Below are positions 37,085 to 47,900 of a stretch of 64,000 nt of DNA, one piece after another. The translations under genes and the position numbers were made by a program. Under the pieces are notes generated by a model. That model saw nothing but the letters and a program-made list of their open reading frames with translations. It was not told the DNA's origin and did not search any database. The stretch's first letter is position 1; each line of letters starts with the position of its first letter. The stretch is from Wyeomyia smithii. Taxonomy: Eukaryota > Arthropoda > Insecta > Diptera > Culicidae. The stretch is taken from assembly GCF_029784165.1 (NCBI RefSeq), contig NC_073695.1, positions 94,243,777 to 94,307,776 on the forward strand, in the 5' to 3' direction.

Positions 37085-37980
37085 TTTCAGATGAATTCAA
37101 GCACTTTTCGTTTTATACCGCTACTGTTCATCTCCTGCACAGTGAAACTGTCAACTTGATCCAATGTTTTCTTCCACAATCTATGTAAATTATCTGTTAG
37201 TTTTTATTGTTCTACCACTTTTCTTCAACTTGCGCTTGATTAACGCCCATTATTTTTCAATTGGACGAAAATCTGAGCAGTTTGGTGGGTTGATAGCTTC
37301 TTCGATGATATCAATTCCAAACCTCTTGTACCACGACTTCCCGGCTGTAGTGGCAGCTGACCATGTCATGTGATTGAATGAACCCAAAAAACCGCTTCTG
37401 GAGGCATTGTCCCTTGTACACTTAATTATTCATGGTTGACCCGGTGATAAAAACCTTGGAATCCAGCCTGCCACGATAAATTTTAAACTACTTGGCGCCA
37501 TCACACTTGCCCTTGGACAAATAAATTTTTTGTCCTGGGAGCTGTGTGAAAACCATTTTTACATAGGTATGTCTCATCGTCTATTGAAACGCAGCCGTCA
37601 AATTTGGTCATACAGCATCCTAAAGCGAAGTTTTGCAACGAGATTCTGCTTGAGGGTCCTGTTGGGGTACTTGCTGGCGTGAAACGACCGCAAGCCTCAC
37701 GCCGAAAGTTTGTCGAACAGTGCTGCATGGTGCCAAGAACTTCTTAGCCAAATCGCGCAGAGTCCGAACTGCTCTGTTGACTTTTAATCGCAGCTGCTTG
37801 TCGATCGTTCTACTTCCCGGTTGCTGTGATCAGCACGATCCAGTGTTAGAGTTTCATTGAATCGTTTCAGCAGGCTGTTTACAGTTGATTTGTGGAAAGG
37901 TACTTCGCAATCTTTGCACCAGAGCACGTCGGATTTGTAACGTGAGTGCACAAAATTTTCTCACGGCTTTCACGTTCCAT
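37085..37980 (-). pseudogene. Tc1/mariner (ITmD37E-type) transposase relic
   Basis: Starting at ATG 37980-37978 the minus strand encodes an N-terminal helix-turn-helix region (KIAKYLSTNQLTVNSLLKRF). It then reads GLRSFHASKYPNRTLKQNLV, the first catalytic block SIDDETY (about 37590), and the last block NPPNCSDFRPIEK (about 37260) with its terminal glutamate. Frameshifts and stops break the frame at least six times. The middle, including the second Asp region, is partly deleted (TMN..SGFLGSFNHMTWSAAT remains). Known for the family: these transposases move 1-2 kb elements at TA sites. Terminal inverted repeats were not identified with confidence. Confidence 0.8.
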
Positions 37981-38250
37981 TGCACAATGGTCCAGAAACC
38001 AAATTTAGGGGGAAATTTGGGTCTAGAGCTCTATAGCTATGTTTTAGAGAAAAACTTTCTTCTACAAAGTTGTTACATATGATAATGCGCTTATTGAAAA
38101 ATAAAAGATCTTCCGAAAAGTTTCGAAACAAGCCTTTTACTTGTACAATTTTTAAACCTGCTGTCAGAGCATTATAAAAACTGATGTCTTGAAAGAAATC
38201 ATGCTGGTAAAAGCAACAATACCGTACAGTATAATATACACTAAGGTCGC

Positions 38251-38525
38251 CTTTTACGCGGGTTTTTTTACGCGGCTTTTTTACGCAGATTCCGGAATTT
38301 ACGCGGTTTTTTTTACGCGGATTCCAGAATTTACGCGGTTTTTCTTTTGCGTGGATTTCGGTTCCTCTTCACTCGGATTGCAGAATTAACGCAGGTTTTT
38401 TACGCGGATTCCGGAATTTACGCGGTTTTTTACGCGGATTCCGGAATTTACGCGTTTTTTTTACGCGGATTCTGGAATTTACGCGGTTTTTTTACCCGGA
38501 TTACGGAGTTTACGCGTTTTTTTTA
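38251..38525. repeat. Minisatellite of TTTACGCGG / GATTCCGGAA units
   Basis: About eight imperfect copies of a 30-40-base unit made of TTTACGCGG, a T-run, then ACGCGGATTCCGGAA. The core TTCCGGAA is self-complementary. The array ends sharply at both sides. It may be the body of a non-autonomous transposon, but no target duplication is evident. Confidence 0.85.
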
Positions 38526-39719
38526 CATCGTCTATCATTGCAGTGGTACCCAACTTCTATTTCCGTGAAATCGAGGAAAAACTGCAATGGTGCTGCATTG
38601 ATTGTGATTAAAAGTTTATCTCATGAATATGGTTACCTTAGAAAAAAAAAAACTACTCAACAAGAATTGAACATTTTTGCAACGGTCATAAGATTCTTTT
38701 TGCATTTTATCTTCGATATTCACCAAATGATCGTGATCGAAAGAGTAGATTTCTGAAAATACAAATTTTTAGAAGCTTAAGAGCCAGCGAATGCTTCTGA
38801 ATATTTCGTCGATTCACTAGGATTTATTCAGAATCTTTGTTCACATTTCAACATTGTTAGATGATATATTTTTGTTTTCAACATAACAAATAATATTCTT
38901 ACGTATATTAGCTGTCTTCGTAATACAGTGAATGTAGTTGTTGGCAAATAAAAAAAAATTGTCAAACAAAAAACAGAAATTAATCATTTTAAACTTTAAC
39001 TTCCCTGTAATTGTTGATTGATTTTTCGCTGGAACTTGTTGCTTATTTTGTCCAACATATCTTCTTATGTTTCCTTATGAGTGGACCTATGTTACGGCTT
39101 CGAAATCATTTCCATAATAAGATTTATGTAATAAATTTAATTTGATCAGAGTTAAATAAAACAAACAATATATTATGATAACGTAGGTATTGTTGGATTT
39201 GGTTTATGAGGAAATAGAGTTAATTCTGATTCAGACGCATTGCGAGAAATTCTTGGGGCTTCTACAATAACAACGACACGCTTGTGCCTTGTTAAATAAA
39301 TGTTGTTCGCACAAAAAAACACAACACAATATCGTTAATTGTAGTCGAAGTTCTTTCGAGTGTTGTTCAGTATATTTCTAAAAAGAAAATTTATGGGGAG
39401 GCAGCGTATAAAAAAATATTTAAACCACAGAACAAACGAATTGTTGCTGTCTGCAGATTTTGTAACCTTTGTATGATGATTTTGTAACTAAAAATCCTTC
39501 TAATTACAGTGTTTAGTCCCACGTCACCTTTTCATACAACACTAGGGCTGTATACCTTGTAGTATTTGTATATTTGTGTTTTTTGTATGTTCTGGCTCAT
39601 TTTCAAATATCTGGCCGATTCTGAGGTTTATCTGTTTGTCTGGCACGCAAACAGAAATCTGGAAAAATCCAGATTTATCTGACATACTGGCAACGTTGAT
39701 CCCAACAGAAACTGAACAA
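38526..39719. other. Spacer; nothing recognised
   Basis: AT-rich sequence. The minus-strand frame at 39542-39778 (78 codons) has no recognisable domain. Confidence 0.45.
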
Positions 39720-39940
39720 CCAATCAGCGAGAACCACCTCCAGTGCGACGTTATAAAAGCAGCAATTGCATCGTTCAATTTTTCAGTCTTGTTTTAACCA
39801 TCCCTCTGTAAGCATCAGCAGTGAGAGGCAGAAGAGAAATAAAAGTCGCTAAAAAAAGTCTACAGTATTCACCTCTGGTATGGTTTAACGTCTCCGGCAA
39901 GAAACAACATCAAACCCCTGTTCTTTTCAGAGCTCCCAAG
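39720..39940 (+). pseudogene. Possible collapsed histone gene (promoter and 3' stem-loop retained)
   Basis: In order: CCAAT at 39720-39724, TATAAAAG at 39752-39759, and initiator TCAGTC with A at 39785 (spacing 33). About 130 bases later comes GTTCTTTTCAGAGC (39920-39933), which closely fits the replication-dependent histone 3' stem-loop (consensus GGYYYTTHTNARRRCC), preceded by ATCAAAC. The short stretch between them reads as a basic peptide (VRGRREIKVAKKSLQ) loosely like an H2A N-terminus, with nothing of the histone fold left. The promoter layout and stem-loop are visible. The histone identity is inference. The alternative is chance co-occurrence. Confidence 0.35.
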
Positions 39941-40689
39941 AGTTAATTTGATTGACACTTGCTTCCTTCGCTTGTTCACCTGAATACAGTCCACTTGGCT
40001 GTATCAAGAGTTCTCCTCAGTCCGAACACGTTGTATGCTTTTTTGAAAAAAACAAAGTTACTGTTTCCAAGGGCTTTGCACTGGTTATATTTTGGTGAAA
40101 AATCTATAAAACGACGTACACAATATTCTCCCACTCGAACTGCATAACTTGAAAATAGTCTTTTTTTCCTAACTCTATCTCTTAATTCGATTCCGCTAGA
40201 GAGCCACATTTCATCAAAACGATTATTCGACACGGCACTATACACATGGGTAATGTTTAAAGAGAGCCACATTTTCAACCAGGGAAATAGAAAATAGGCG
40301 TTCAATTCTAAATCTGACAAATAGGGAGCGTAAAGAACCAGTTTGAAACCCTATTTTTGTCTTCATCGCTCGTATCTCTTGTAGAATAAGCGAGAGCGTT
40401 GTCTTGGTGAAAGGGCACATTTTTATCGTCATATGCGGCCGTTTTGCCTTGCTTACAACGATCAATCGATCCAATAATTTAAAATAAAATTTTAGTTTTT
40501 ATCATTTTCGCTCATTTTCTGTCGGTCCAGTTCCGTCACTTTTGTGCAAATCACCGACGCCCGGGGAGGCGACTCCACCCAGGATCCTAACTTGTGACCC
40601 ATTGACTAACGGAACGGCGCTCCGTCTTAACTTCCTCATGCGATGAAAGCAGAGATTTTTTACCTTGAAATATTTCCCGGTTTCTATTA
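39941..40689. other. Spacer with an unclassified minus-strand frame
   Basis: A 114-codon minus-strand frame at 39976-40320 (contains RRFIDFSPKYNQCKALGN) looks protein-like, but I cannot assign it to a family. It may be the C-terminus of another retroelement. Confidence 0.35.
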
Positions 40690-40746
40690 CAATATTTATT
40701 TATTTGTCGTCAATCAAAAGTAGAGCGTATTAATTATATTTTATTC

Positions 40747-43700
40747 TTAACTTACTAACCTCAAAAAAAATATTTTCCTAAGTGTGGTTTTGTTCATTGT
40801 TACATCTATTGATTCACAATATTGGTTATAACATGACATCATTCTATTCAGAGGTTCGTTTTTTCCATAATCTGTTCGTTGATTACTGATATAAAACAAG
40901 TTTCTATTTCTTAAAGAACGAGTAGGAGCATAAAAGTTCAAAATCGCCAAGGTTTCTGGACTGTTTATTCTTTGTGTAATTACATCGTTAACAAAAGCTA
41001 CCATTACGAACTTTCGTCGCTTTTTAAGTCCATCCAGATTTATTAACATACAACGCGACTCATAGGAAGGTAAAGGTAAAGTGGTCCAACCTAGCTTTCG
41101 TAGAGCATACAACAAAAATTGCTTTTGTACTGATTCTATACGGTTAATATGTGTATCATGATATGGCGACCAGACTATGCTACAATATTCCAGCAGGGGC
41201 CTGACGTGTGCAACATACAATGTTTTGATGGTGTATGGATCTTTGAAGTGCAAACTGAATCTTTTAATTAATCCGAGCATATTACTTGCCTTATATATAA
41301 TGTTAATGTAATGATCAACAAAGGTTAATTTGGAGTCGAGCGTGATACCTAGATCTCTTACAAGACTGCTCCTTTCAACTGTTTTCATGTCTATAGTGAA
41401 TGTTCTTTGTCTTATGCTATGTTTCCTGGTAAACGAAACGGAATTACATTTTTTCACGTTAAGTTTCAACAGGCTTTTCATGCACCACTGTGTGAAAACT
41501 ATCAACTTCACGTTGAAATAGTTCGAGATCAGAATCTTTACGTATTTCAAGGAAAAGTTTCATGTCGTCTGCGTATATCAAAACGTTTAGTACCTTTAAG
41601 ACATGTTCTACATCGTTTACAAATAAGATAAATAGTAGCGGACCTAGATGAGAACCTTGTGGCACACCGGATGTCACATTCACCACTGATGATAAGCTAC
41701 TTTTGAACCTTACTTTTTGTGTTCTGTCAGTCAAGTATGACTGAATCCATTTCAAAAGTCTCGGATTAAACCCTATTTTAGATAATTTGAAAAGCAGTAG
41801 AGGGATGTCAACTCTATCGAATGCCTTACTGAAGTCAGTATGTAATGTTTCAACTTGATTTCCTTTATCCATTGCGTTTATAGTGAAAGTTACGAAATTC
41901 AACAAGTTTGTGGCCGTTGAACGGCATTTGATGAAACCGTGTTGTTTGCTAGAAATCAAATTTTTAACTTGTGCAAAAATACGTTGATTGATGATAGATT
42001 CCAATAGTTTAGGAATGCACGATATTAGAGCAACTCCATGATAGTTTTTAACGTCTGATTTCTTGCCGCTTTTGAAAATTGGGATTAAAAATAACTCTTT
42101 CCAAATTGGTGGTATTGTGCTGCCTTCTAGGGAAGAATTAAACAACCACAATAGAGGTTGGGCAAGTTCCTTCGACACTGATTTTAAAAATACTGGCGGT
42201 AGCCCATCTGGTCCCGCACCTTTTGATACATCCAGCGTATTTAAGGAAGCTAAAACTTCGTCAAGAGCTATATAATCAACTGTGACATCTCTCAGTGGCT
42301 CTGGTAGGTATGAGAAAAACTGATAATCACGATCCTTGTCGTCATGAGTGGTGTAGACATCCTGGAAAAACTCAGCAAATAAATTACTGATTTCACTATT
42401 AGTTTGACCATTCTTATTATCTAGATTCATTCTGGATGGAAAGTTGCTCGACTTTTGTTTATCTCTGACAAAATTAAAAAATGACTTAGGATCTGACTTT
42501 ATATTATTTTCTAGCTTAGTGTTGTAACCATCCTAGGCACTTTTGATTTCCATGTTCAATTCGTCACATACTGAGAGGTAGAATGAAAGGTTCATATCAG
42601 TTTTGTCTCTTTTGTAAACTTTATGGGCATTTTGTTTTCTGTTTTTGAGATTGATTATTTTTCTGTTGAACCACACTGGGTTTTTTGATGTGCTTGTATG
42701 TTTTCGTTTTCGCTTTGGGACTGTCTTTTCTAATGTGTCGTATATGATTTCGTAAAACTTATCCACTGCTTGTTCTATATTCAAATTATAAATCTTGGTT
42801 TGCCAATCGATACAGTTCAGTTTGCTTTTGATAAGCTCATAGTTGGCTTGTTTGAAGTCAAAGTATGATTCGGACATTCCGCTGTCTAGCAGTGTGGTGC
42901 TATTATGTATAAATAAGGAATATTCAATGGCAGTGTGAAACGCTTCGTTTTTCAATAGGGGAGCTGGTGCCTCAGTAACACAGAAATCATCAGTTATGTT
43001 TGTAAATAGTAAATCTAGATAACAATTGTTATGATTTCTTACAGGATATACTTGATTAAGTCCTATCGCACGCACTTTTGTCAAACAGGGAATGGAGCGT
43101 TTCATTGTCACCTATGATTGGTATCAAAAGAGATTCGTTTTCGTCATCGATAATAAAACTAGTTGCCCGTTGATTAAAGTCACCGTAAATGTGAATATTT
43201 GTTTCAGGCTCAAATTTTGAAGTAATATCTTCAGCAATATTAAAAAAATTTTCATACGAATCTTTTTTTTGCCTCTTCAGGAGGAAAATATACAGAAGCG
43301 AAAATGTGAACTTGCTTTCCAACCGTGCATTTAACCCAAACGTGATCAAACTCCTTACATTTACTTGATTTGATTGCTTCTGAGTTGTATTTATTACAAA
43401 CGGCAATGACAACCTAACAACAAAGTTCTTGTTAGACAACGACTTGTCACGATCATCTCTAAATACGTTAAACCGGTCTCCAAACAGTTCTTCATTTTTA
43501 ACACTAGCATCCCAACTCGTTTCAGTTCCTAATATAATGGAAAAATTACAAGCGACTACCTGTTTATGTATTTCGTTTATTTTTAGTGCGCTTTTCATTC
43601 TTTTGAAGTTTTGGTAGCAAACAGTGATTTCTTTACTGTCACAGTTTTTATCAATTTTGCTGGAATTACGTATTCTGTTGAAGTTCTGACAGTTAATTAC

Positions 43701-43769
43701 AAATTCTTCAGAGTCGCGCCTCGGTGCATTATCAGCTGACTCTTCGCTCACACCGTCGGTGCGCGTCAA
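40747..43769 (-). pseudogene. ORF2 (endonuclease-reverse transcriptase) of the 40.7-45 kb element
   Basis: The endonuclease starts near 43620 (VCYQNFKRMKSALKINEIHK), with Glu in the ETSWDAS region and GDFNQ near 43160. Coding slips at about 43075, where an A-run has one extra base. The frame resumes as VRAIGLNQVYPVRNHNN and continues through the linker to 42536. An in-frame TAG sits at 42533-42535. The RT fingers and palm are open to 41459 (GAGPDGLPPVFLK, LHTDFSKAFDRVD, VPQGSHLGPLLF, IYADDMKLF). A further one-base insertion near 41495 shifts the frame before the thumb, which stays open to the stop at 40747 (RDLGITLDSKLTFVDHY). All key RT motifs are intact. The start is uncertain: the frame overlaps the ORF1 stop, and the most upstream candidate codon is TTG at 43769. 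Confidence 0.82.
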
Positions 43770-44878
43770 TACATAAGAAAATTAGGCCCATGTAGCTGAC
43801 GGCATGAGCAACATTCGCCTACAGCTGTTCGGTGTGATGAAACACGACACGTATTTACCGGGGAACTTGGTGTGTTGTTTACTTTTGCAGCGGAGGTCGA
43901 TGACGCAATTTCTGGGGCAATAAAGGTTCTATCGAAATGGGTTGATACAGAAGTAGCGCCGGCAAGTGTTGTGATTGGAGTTGTGCATGACGTGATTGTT
44001 GATGACCTATATGGATTTATTGTTTCCCCTTGACGAAAAGCTATGAAACGGGTAGATGAAATGAGGTTGTCGGTAGAGGCACCACCAGAAAACGTCACTT
44101 TTGCTGCCGCAAGCAGTTCTCTGTCGGACTGCCTGTTACTGATTGGGTTATTCGGCCTATTGTTGTCATTCATGTTATGCGAAGTTTTTGCAAGCCTCGC
44201 TCTTTCGGACAGAGGTGTACGGTTATTGATTCGACTGCTTGAATGGTTGAAAGAATTTTGTTTCATATTTCAACGTCGTATTTGTAGATGCCTACGCTTC
44301 GCTTTATCCGCTGCTTTCTGTTGCTCGGCACGAATTTTCATGCGTCGGTCGTAATCATCCCAATATTGTTGTGGTTTCCACACTCGCCTACTTCCAATAG
44401 TTCTCCAACCTGTACAGCTAGGAGTAGCTAAAGATGACGTTGAAGGTATTGCTAATTCATCGGCCAAACTTAAAACCTGCTTTGTTGCTTCACTCGTCAC
44501 TTGATCACCGCTTCTGTTGGCAGCAAGCACTGTATTCGATAACATACGTATCTCGTCAAGGACATCGTCATGACTGGGTTTCTGGGTTGAAGATTCGTGA
44601 ACTGACTGCAAAGCTAATAGTTCTTCGGCAACAGATTGAAACATGGGCTTCAGCTTGTCTTCCAGCTCCTTGTATCTCTTCTTCTGGAAATCCATCAGCT
44701 CCGATGTCAGTTCAATTCTTAAAGCATCCATTTGTTCCAACAAAAATTCATTGGTAGATTTTGTGATTTTTGTTAGCTCATCGACTTGCTTCTTGGTTTC
44801 TTTCATTGTTTGCATAGGTTCCAGTGAAGCGTCAACCGTTTCCAACGCATGCTCGAAACCTTGAATTGTACTCTGCAT
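43766..44878 (-). pseudogene. ORF1 of the 40.7-45 kb element, split by one in-frame TGA
   Basis: Frame from ATG 44878 reads 202 codons to a TGA at 44270, then continues in the same frame through ATG 44266 to the true stop at 43766. The intact protein would be about 370 residues. The first half is rich in heptad-like Glu/Lys/Leu (ELTKITKSTNEFLLEQMDAL), consistent with a trimerising coiled coil. The second half is Ser/Thr/Asn-rich and ends with CCSCRQLHG. No CCHC knuckle is visible. ORF1 proteins of LINEs bind the element RNA. The TGA follows CGT and is most simply a CGA-to-TGA change; readthrough cannot be excluded. Confidence 0.75.
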
Positions 44879-44995
44879 TAACTTCAGGGACTGGGCTTGT
44901 GAATGAGAGGCTTGTGAAAGTTTGTAGGTACTGGGAGAAAATAGGTAGGTACTGGGAGGGAGAAATGGATACGAAGCTGTGGCAGTGTAAAAATG

Positions 44996-47900
44996 AACCA
45001 GAATGTGCTGTCATTAACTGTCAAAAAAGAAAAAAAGCATTTTTTTTGTAATTAGTATTATAATTGAAAGATATCGCGTTGGAAAAATGTTCATCGCAAA
45101 CAGTTTTTGTGTTCATTGTCGTTTTATAAAATATTTTGGTTTATTTTTGAGGGAAAAAGCTTCAACTAATAGTTAAAAAGTTTCAAGTAACCAGGGCTGT
45201 CATTCGCACACTCATTGCGCTCAGTGTGTTAATTTTACGTCAAGGCACAACGAGAACGGTACCTACATATTTTGACAACCAACAGGCACAAAGAGAAAGA
45301 GCGAAAACGAAATGACTATGAAAGATATCACCAAGTGAAATTGTGCTGTTTTTGTGACACATTGCGTACGAACAAAGAGCTTCATTTTGAGCAGTTTGCG
45401 TTGCGTTTGCGGGTAGAAAAAATAGCAGAGGAAAGGAACCAAGAAAGGATCACATTCATTTTTGAGAATTCATTTAAACACGATTCTCAATGGCGTTGGC
45501 GTGTTTCTTAAGATATATTACGCACGACCAGACATGTTCCGGTATTCATATACAATTACTACATGCATTCACTACTGGTACTGTTCATTAGGGTGGTAAT
45601 GACTTGTATGGAAAAAAATTTGCCTTCGTCGCATTTAGAAGTTCGTTCAGTCGAAAAGTTCCTTTAACCGATCGATTTTTTCATTTTTTGTTTTTGGATA
45701 ACACCGGATCTCGATGTTTCATGCATTTTTAAGACATTTGGCATCAGAATTTTTTGATATTCAGAAATTTCTGAACTACTTGTGCATTTTTTTCATTGGT
45801 CACAAAATAATGCTTTCGTGTTCCCGAAGTTAAATTAAGCTGAAGTTTAGTATGGGAACTTTACTCGAAGATGAAACTATTGAGCCCTACTTCTAAATTC
45901 GAAAAGTCGATTTATATCGCCATTTTCATGTACATATTGCGGCTATCTCCGGGAAGAAACCATTTTTAGTTTTGAAACAAAATTCATTGAGCAGCACTGA
46001 AAATTAGCTCCTAAATTATTTCAGTAGGGGTCAAATGAAGTGCAAAAACCAAAAAAAAATTAATACTGTAATCGTTCGTTTGTCAAATCCGATAATCATT
46101 TCCCCAAGCAACACACAAAGTAGGACACAATGTGTGGTCGTGTCGCACATTTTGGCAAATGCACAAAGAGTACTCACAAACTAAAGAGTACAAAGAGAAC
46201 ACAAACTAAATATCGGGAGTGGCACGCACGGTTTGATGGCAAATGTGTTGTGTACAAATTTGTGTGGTTCTGTCTGCACTGAGGTGAATTCCAGCCCTGC
46301 AAGTAATTTAAAGTTCATAAGCTTAAGAAGATTTTCAGCCTTCGGCTGGTTCAAAGTAATAATCATTCCAGCGAACTACGACTATTGAACTTGCGCTTTT
46401 CTAGATTTAAGGCTTTGGTTACAATTTCGAATACACTTCATCACGGTCGAATGTTGATTCTCGTTTCACGAAATAGTGAGATGTAGGATTGCAAAATTTT
46501 TGCAACTACTTGAAACCCCGAAAAATCCGCCTCACAGGTTACGCTCTCTCTTTTTCAGAAAGTCTGCGCAAATATATATAAACTCAAAACGCTGAAGAAA
46601 CTTTTATACAACGGCAAATTGAAAAAACACAGACTCAAAAAATTTGTGTTCTACAGACTAATTTGCACATTCAGTATTCCTGATGTTACTAAAAATTTCG
46701 TTTGAGTCATCCCGGACGTACACATATGATTCGCATAGATTCTCTATGATTCCTCACATTGGATTCGTGAGCGTCCTTGAAAAGGATTCCTGGAAAAATA
46801 ATCCTCAGGAATGGCCTGTATATGGCTCTAGGATTCTTGAATAAGAATCCTGAGTGGGAATCCTCCGGATCGTGTTTGTGATTCCTTTCACGATTCCGTC
46901 ACCGAGTTAAAGGTATCCTCACTAAGGATTCTCTGCGTGTTAGTAAGGGATGCCTGCGTTACAGCACGAAGATAGTTACACGCTATCAAAAAACGAGTGT
47001 AGTGCTCGTTTTTCCTCCCAGGATAGATACAATCGGACAACTCCAAAAACTTTCGATTTGCAATGCCATCTGTGTGAGAGGCCGGTTTGATTAGATATTA
47101 AATTTTTGCAGTTTGCAGTTTACTAAAAGATGACAAAATAACAAAATAAAATAAATAAAATTCAACCTGATGTTTGACACGCGAAGAACGATAATCAAAG
47201 CAAACCGATTTTGACACATTTTTTTTTTATTTTGACACATACGTGTGAATGTGTTGGTGTCTTCAAAACTGCACTCTGTTTCTTTCGCGGACTGCCCGGG
47301 ACAGAATAAGAGTAGTCCGGGATTGTCCGGAAAATGAAAAAAAAATAGTGATAGGACAAAGTGTAGTCCGCGGGGTAGCTACACCGCAAAAACGGGAACG
47401 ACATTAGATTCAACGAGAATAAAAATTGGAAACATAACAACTAAGACTGTGTTCTGATAAAAAAAAAACTGGAAACATAATAGAGCACCAGCAATCAAGA
47501 ATTAGTTTGTTGGTTCTAGCATATATATAAATAATATCTAAAGTATTTTGAATTGTCAAAATGTTGAGATGCACAAGGACGTCTTCTCCATTTCTGGATT
47601 CTGTTTTGACAAATGCTTTTTTGAGCAGTTCGTATGAAAAATTAATAATCATGATGGCAAACCGCGTAAAAGGGTATTTCAAGGTGTAATATGATAAGGT
47701 GGTGAAGGACAGCAAATGTACTGAACTTATTCGACTTATTTAGCCATAATTTATGTAGCCATCGGCAGGCTTGTCTTAGTAAAGTCGATAAAGAAATTAA
47801 TATAATTGATATTCATAAAACAATCAAGTCCTTTCGTAATAAACTGCAGAGTTTGGCGCTAGATCACTGTCGCTTAGGGTACGCTAATTCAATCTGACCA

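Larger units (their letters stand above)
40690..44995 (-). mobile_element. Nearly full-length two-ORF non-LTR retrotransposon (Jockey superfamily, no RNase H)
   Basis: The minus-strand element has a short 5' leader (about 44995-44879), ORF1 (44878-43766) and ORF2 (43769-40747). It ends in a TAAA-repeat tail at 40694-40705. ORF2 carries endonuclease and RT but no RNase H. Few lesions separate it from intact: one stop in ORF1, and two one-base insertions and one stop in ORF2. It is related to, but distinct from, the elements at 29.7-33 kb and 53.4 kb. I could not define a target duplication. Confidence 0.82.

Noticed and set aside
39976..40320. 114-codon minus-strand frame as a host gene
   Set aside because: Protein-like wording but no domain I can name, and no splice or promoter support. 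It was left as an unclassified frame.
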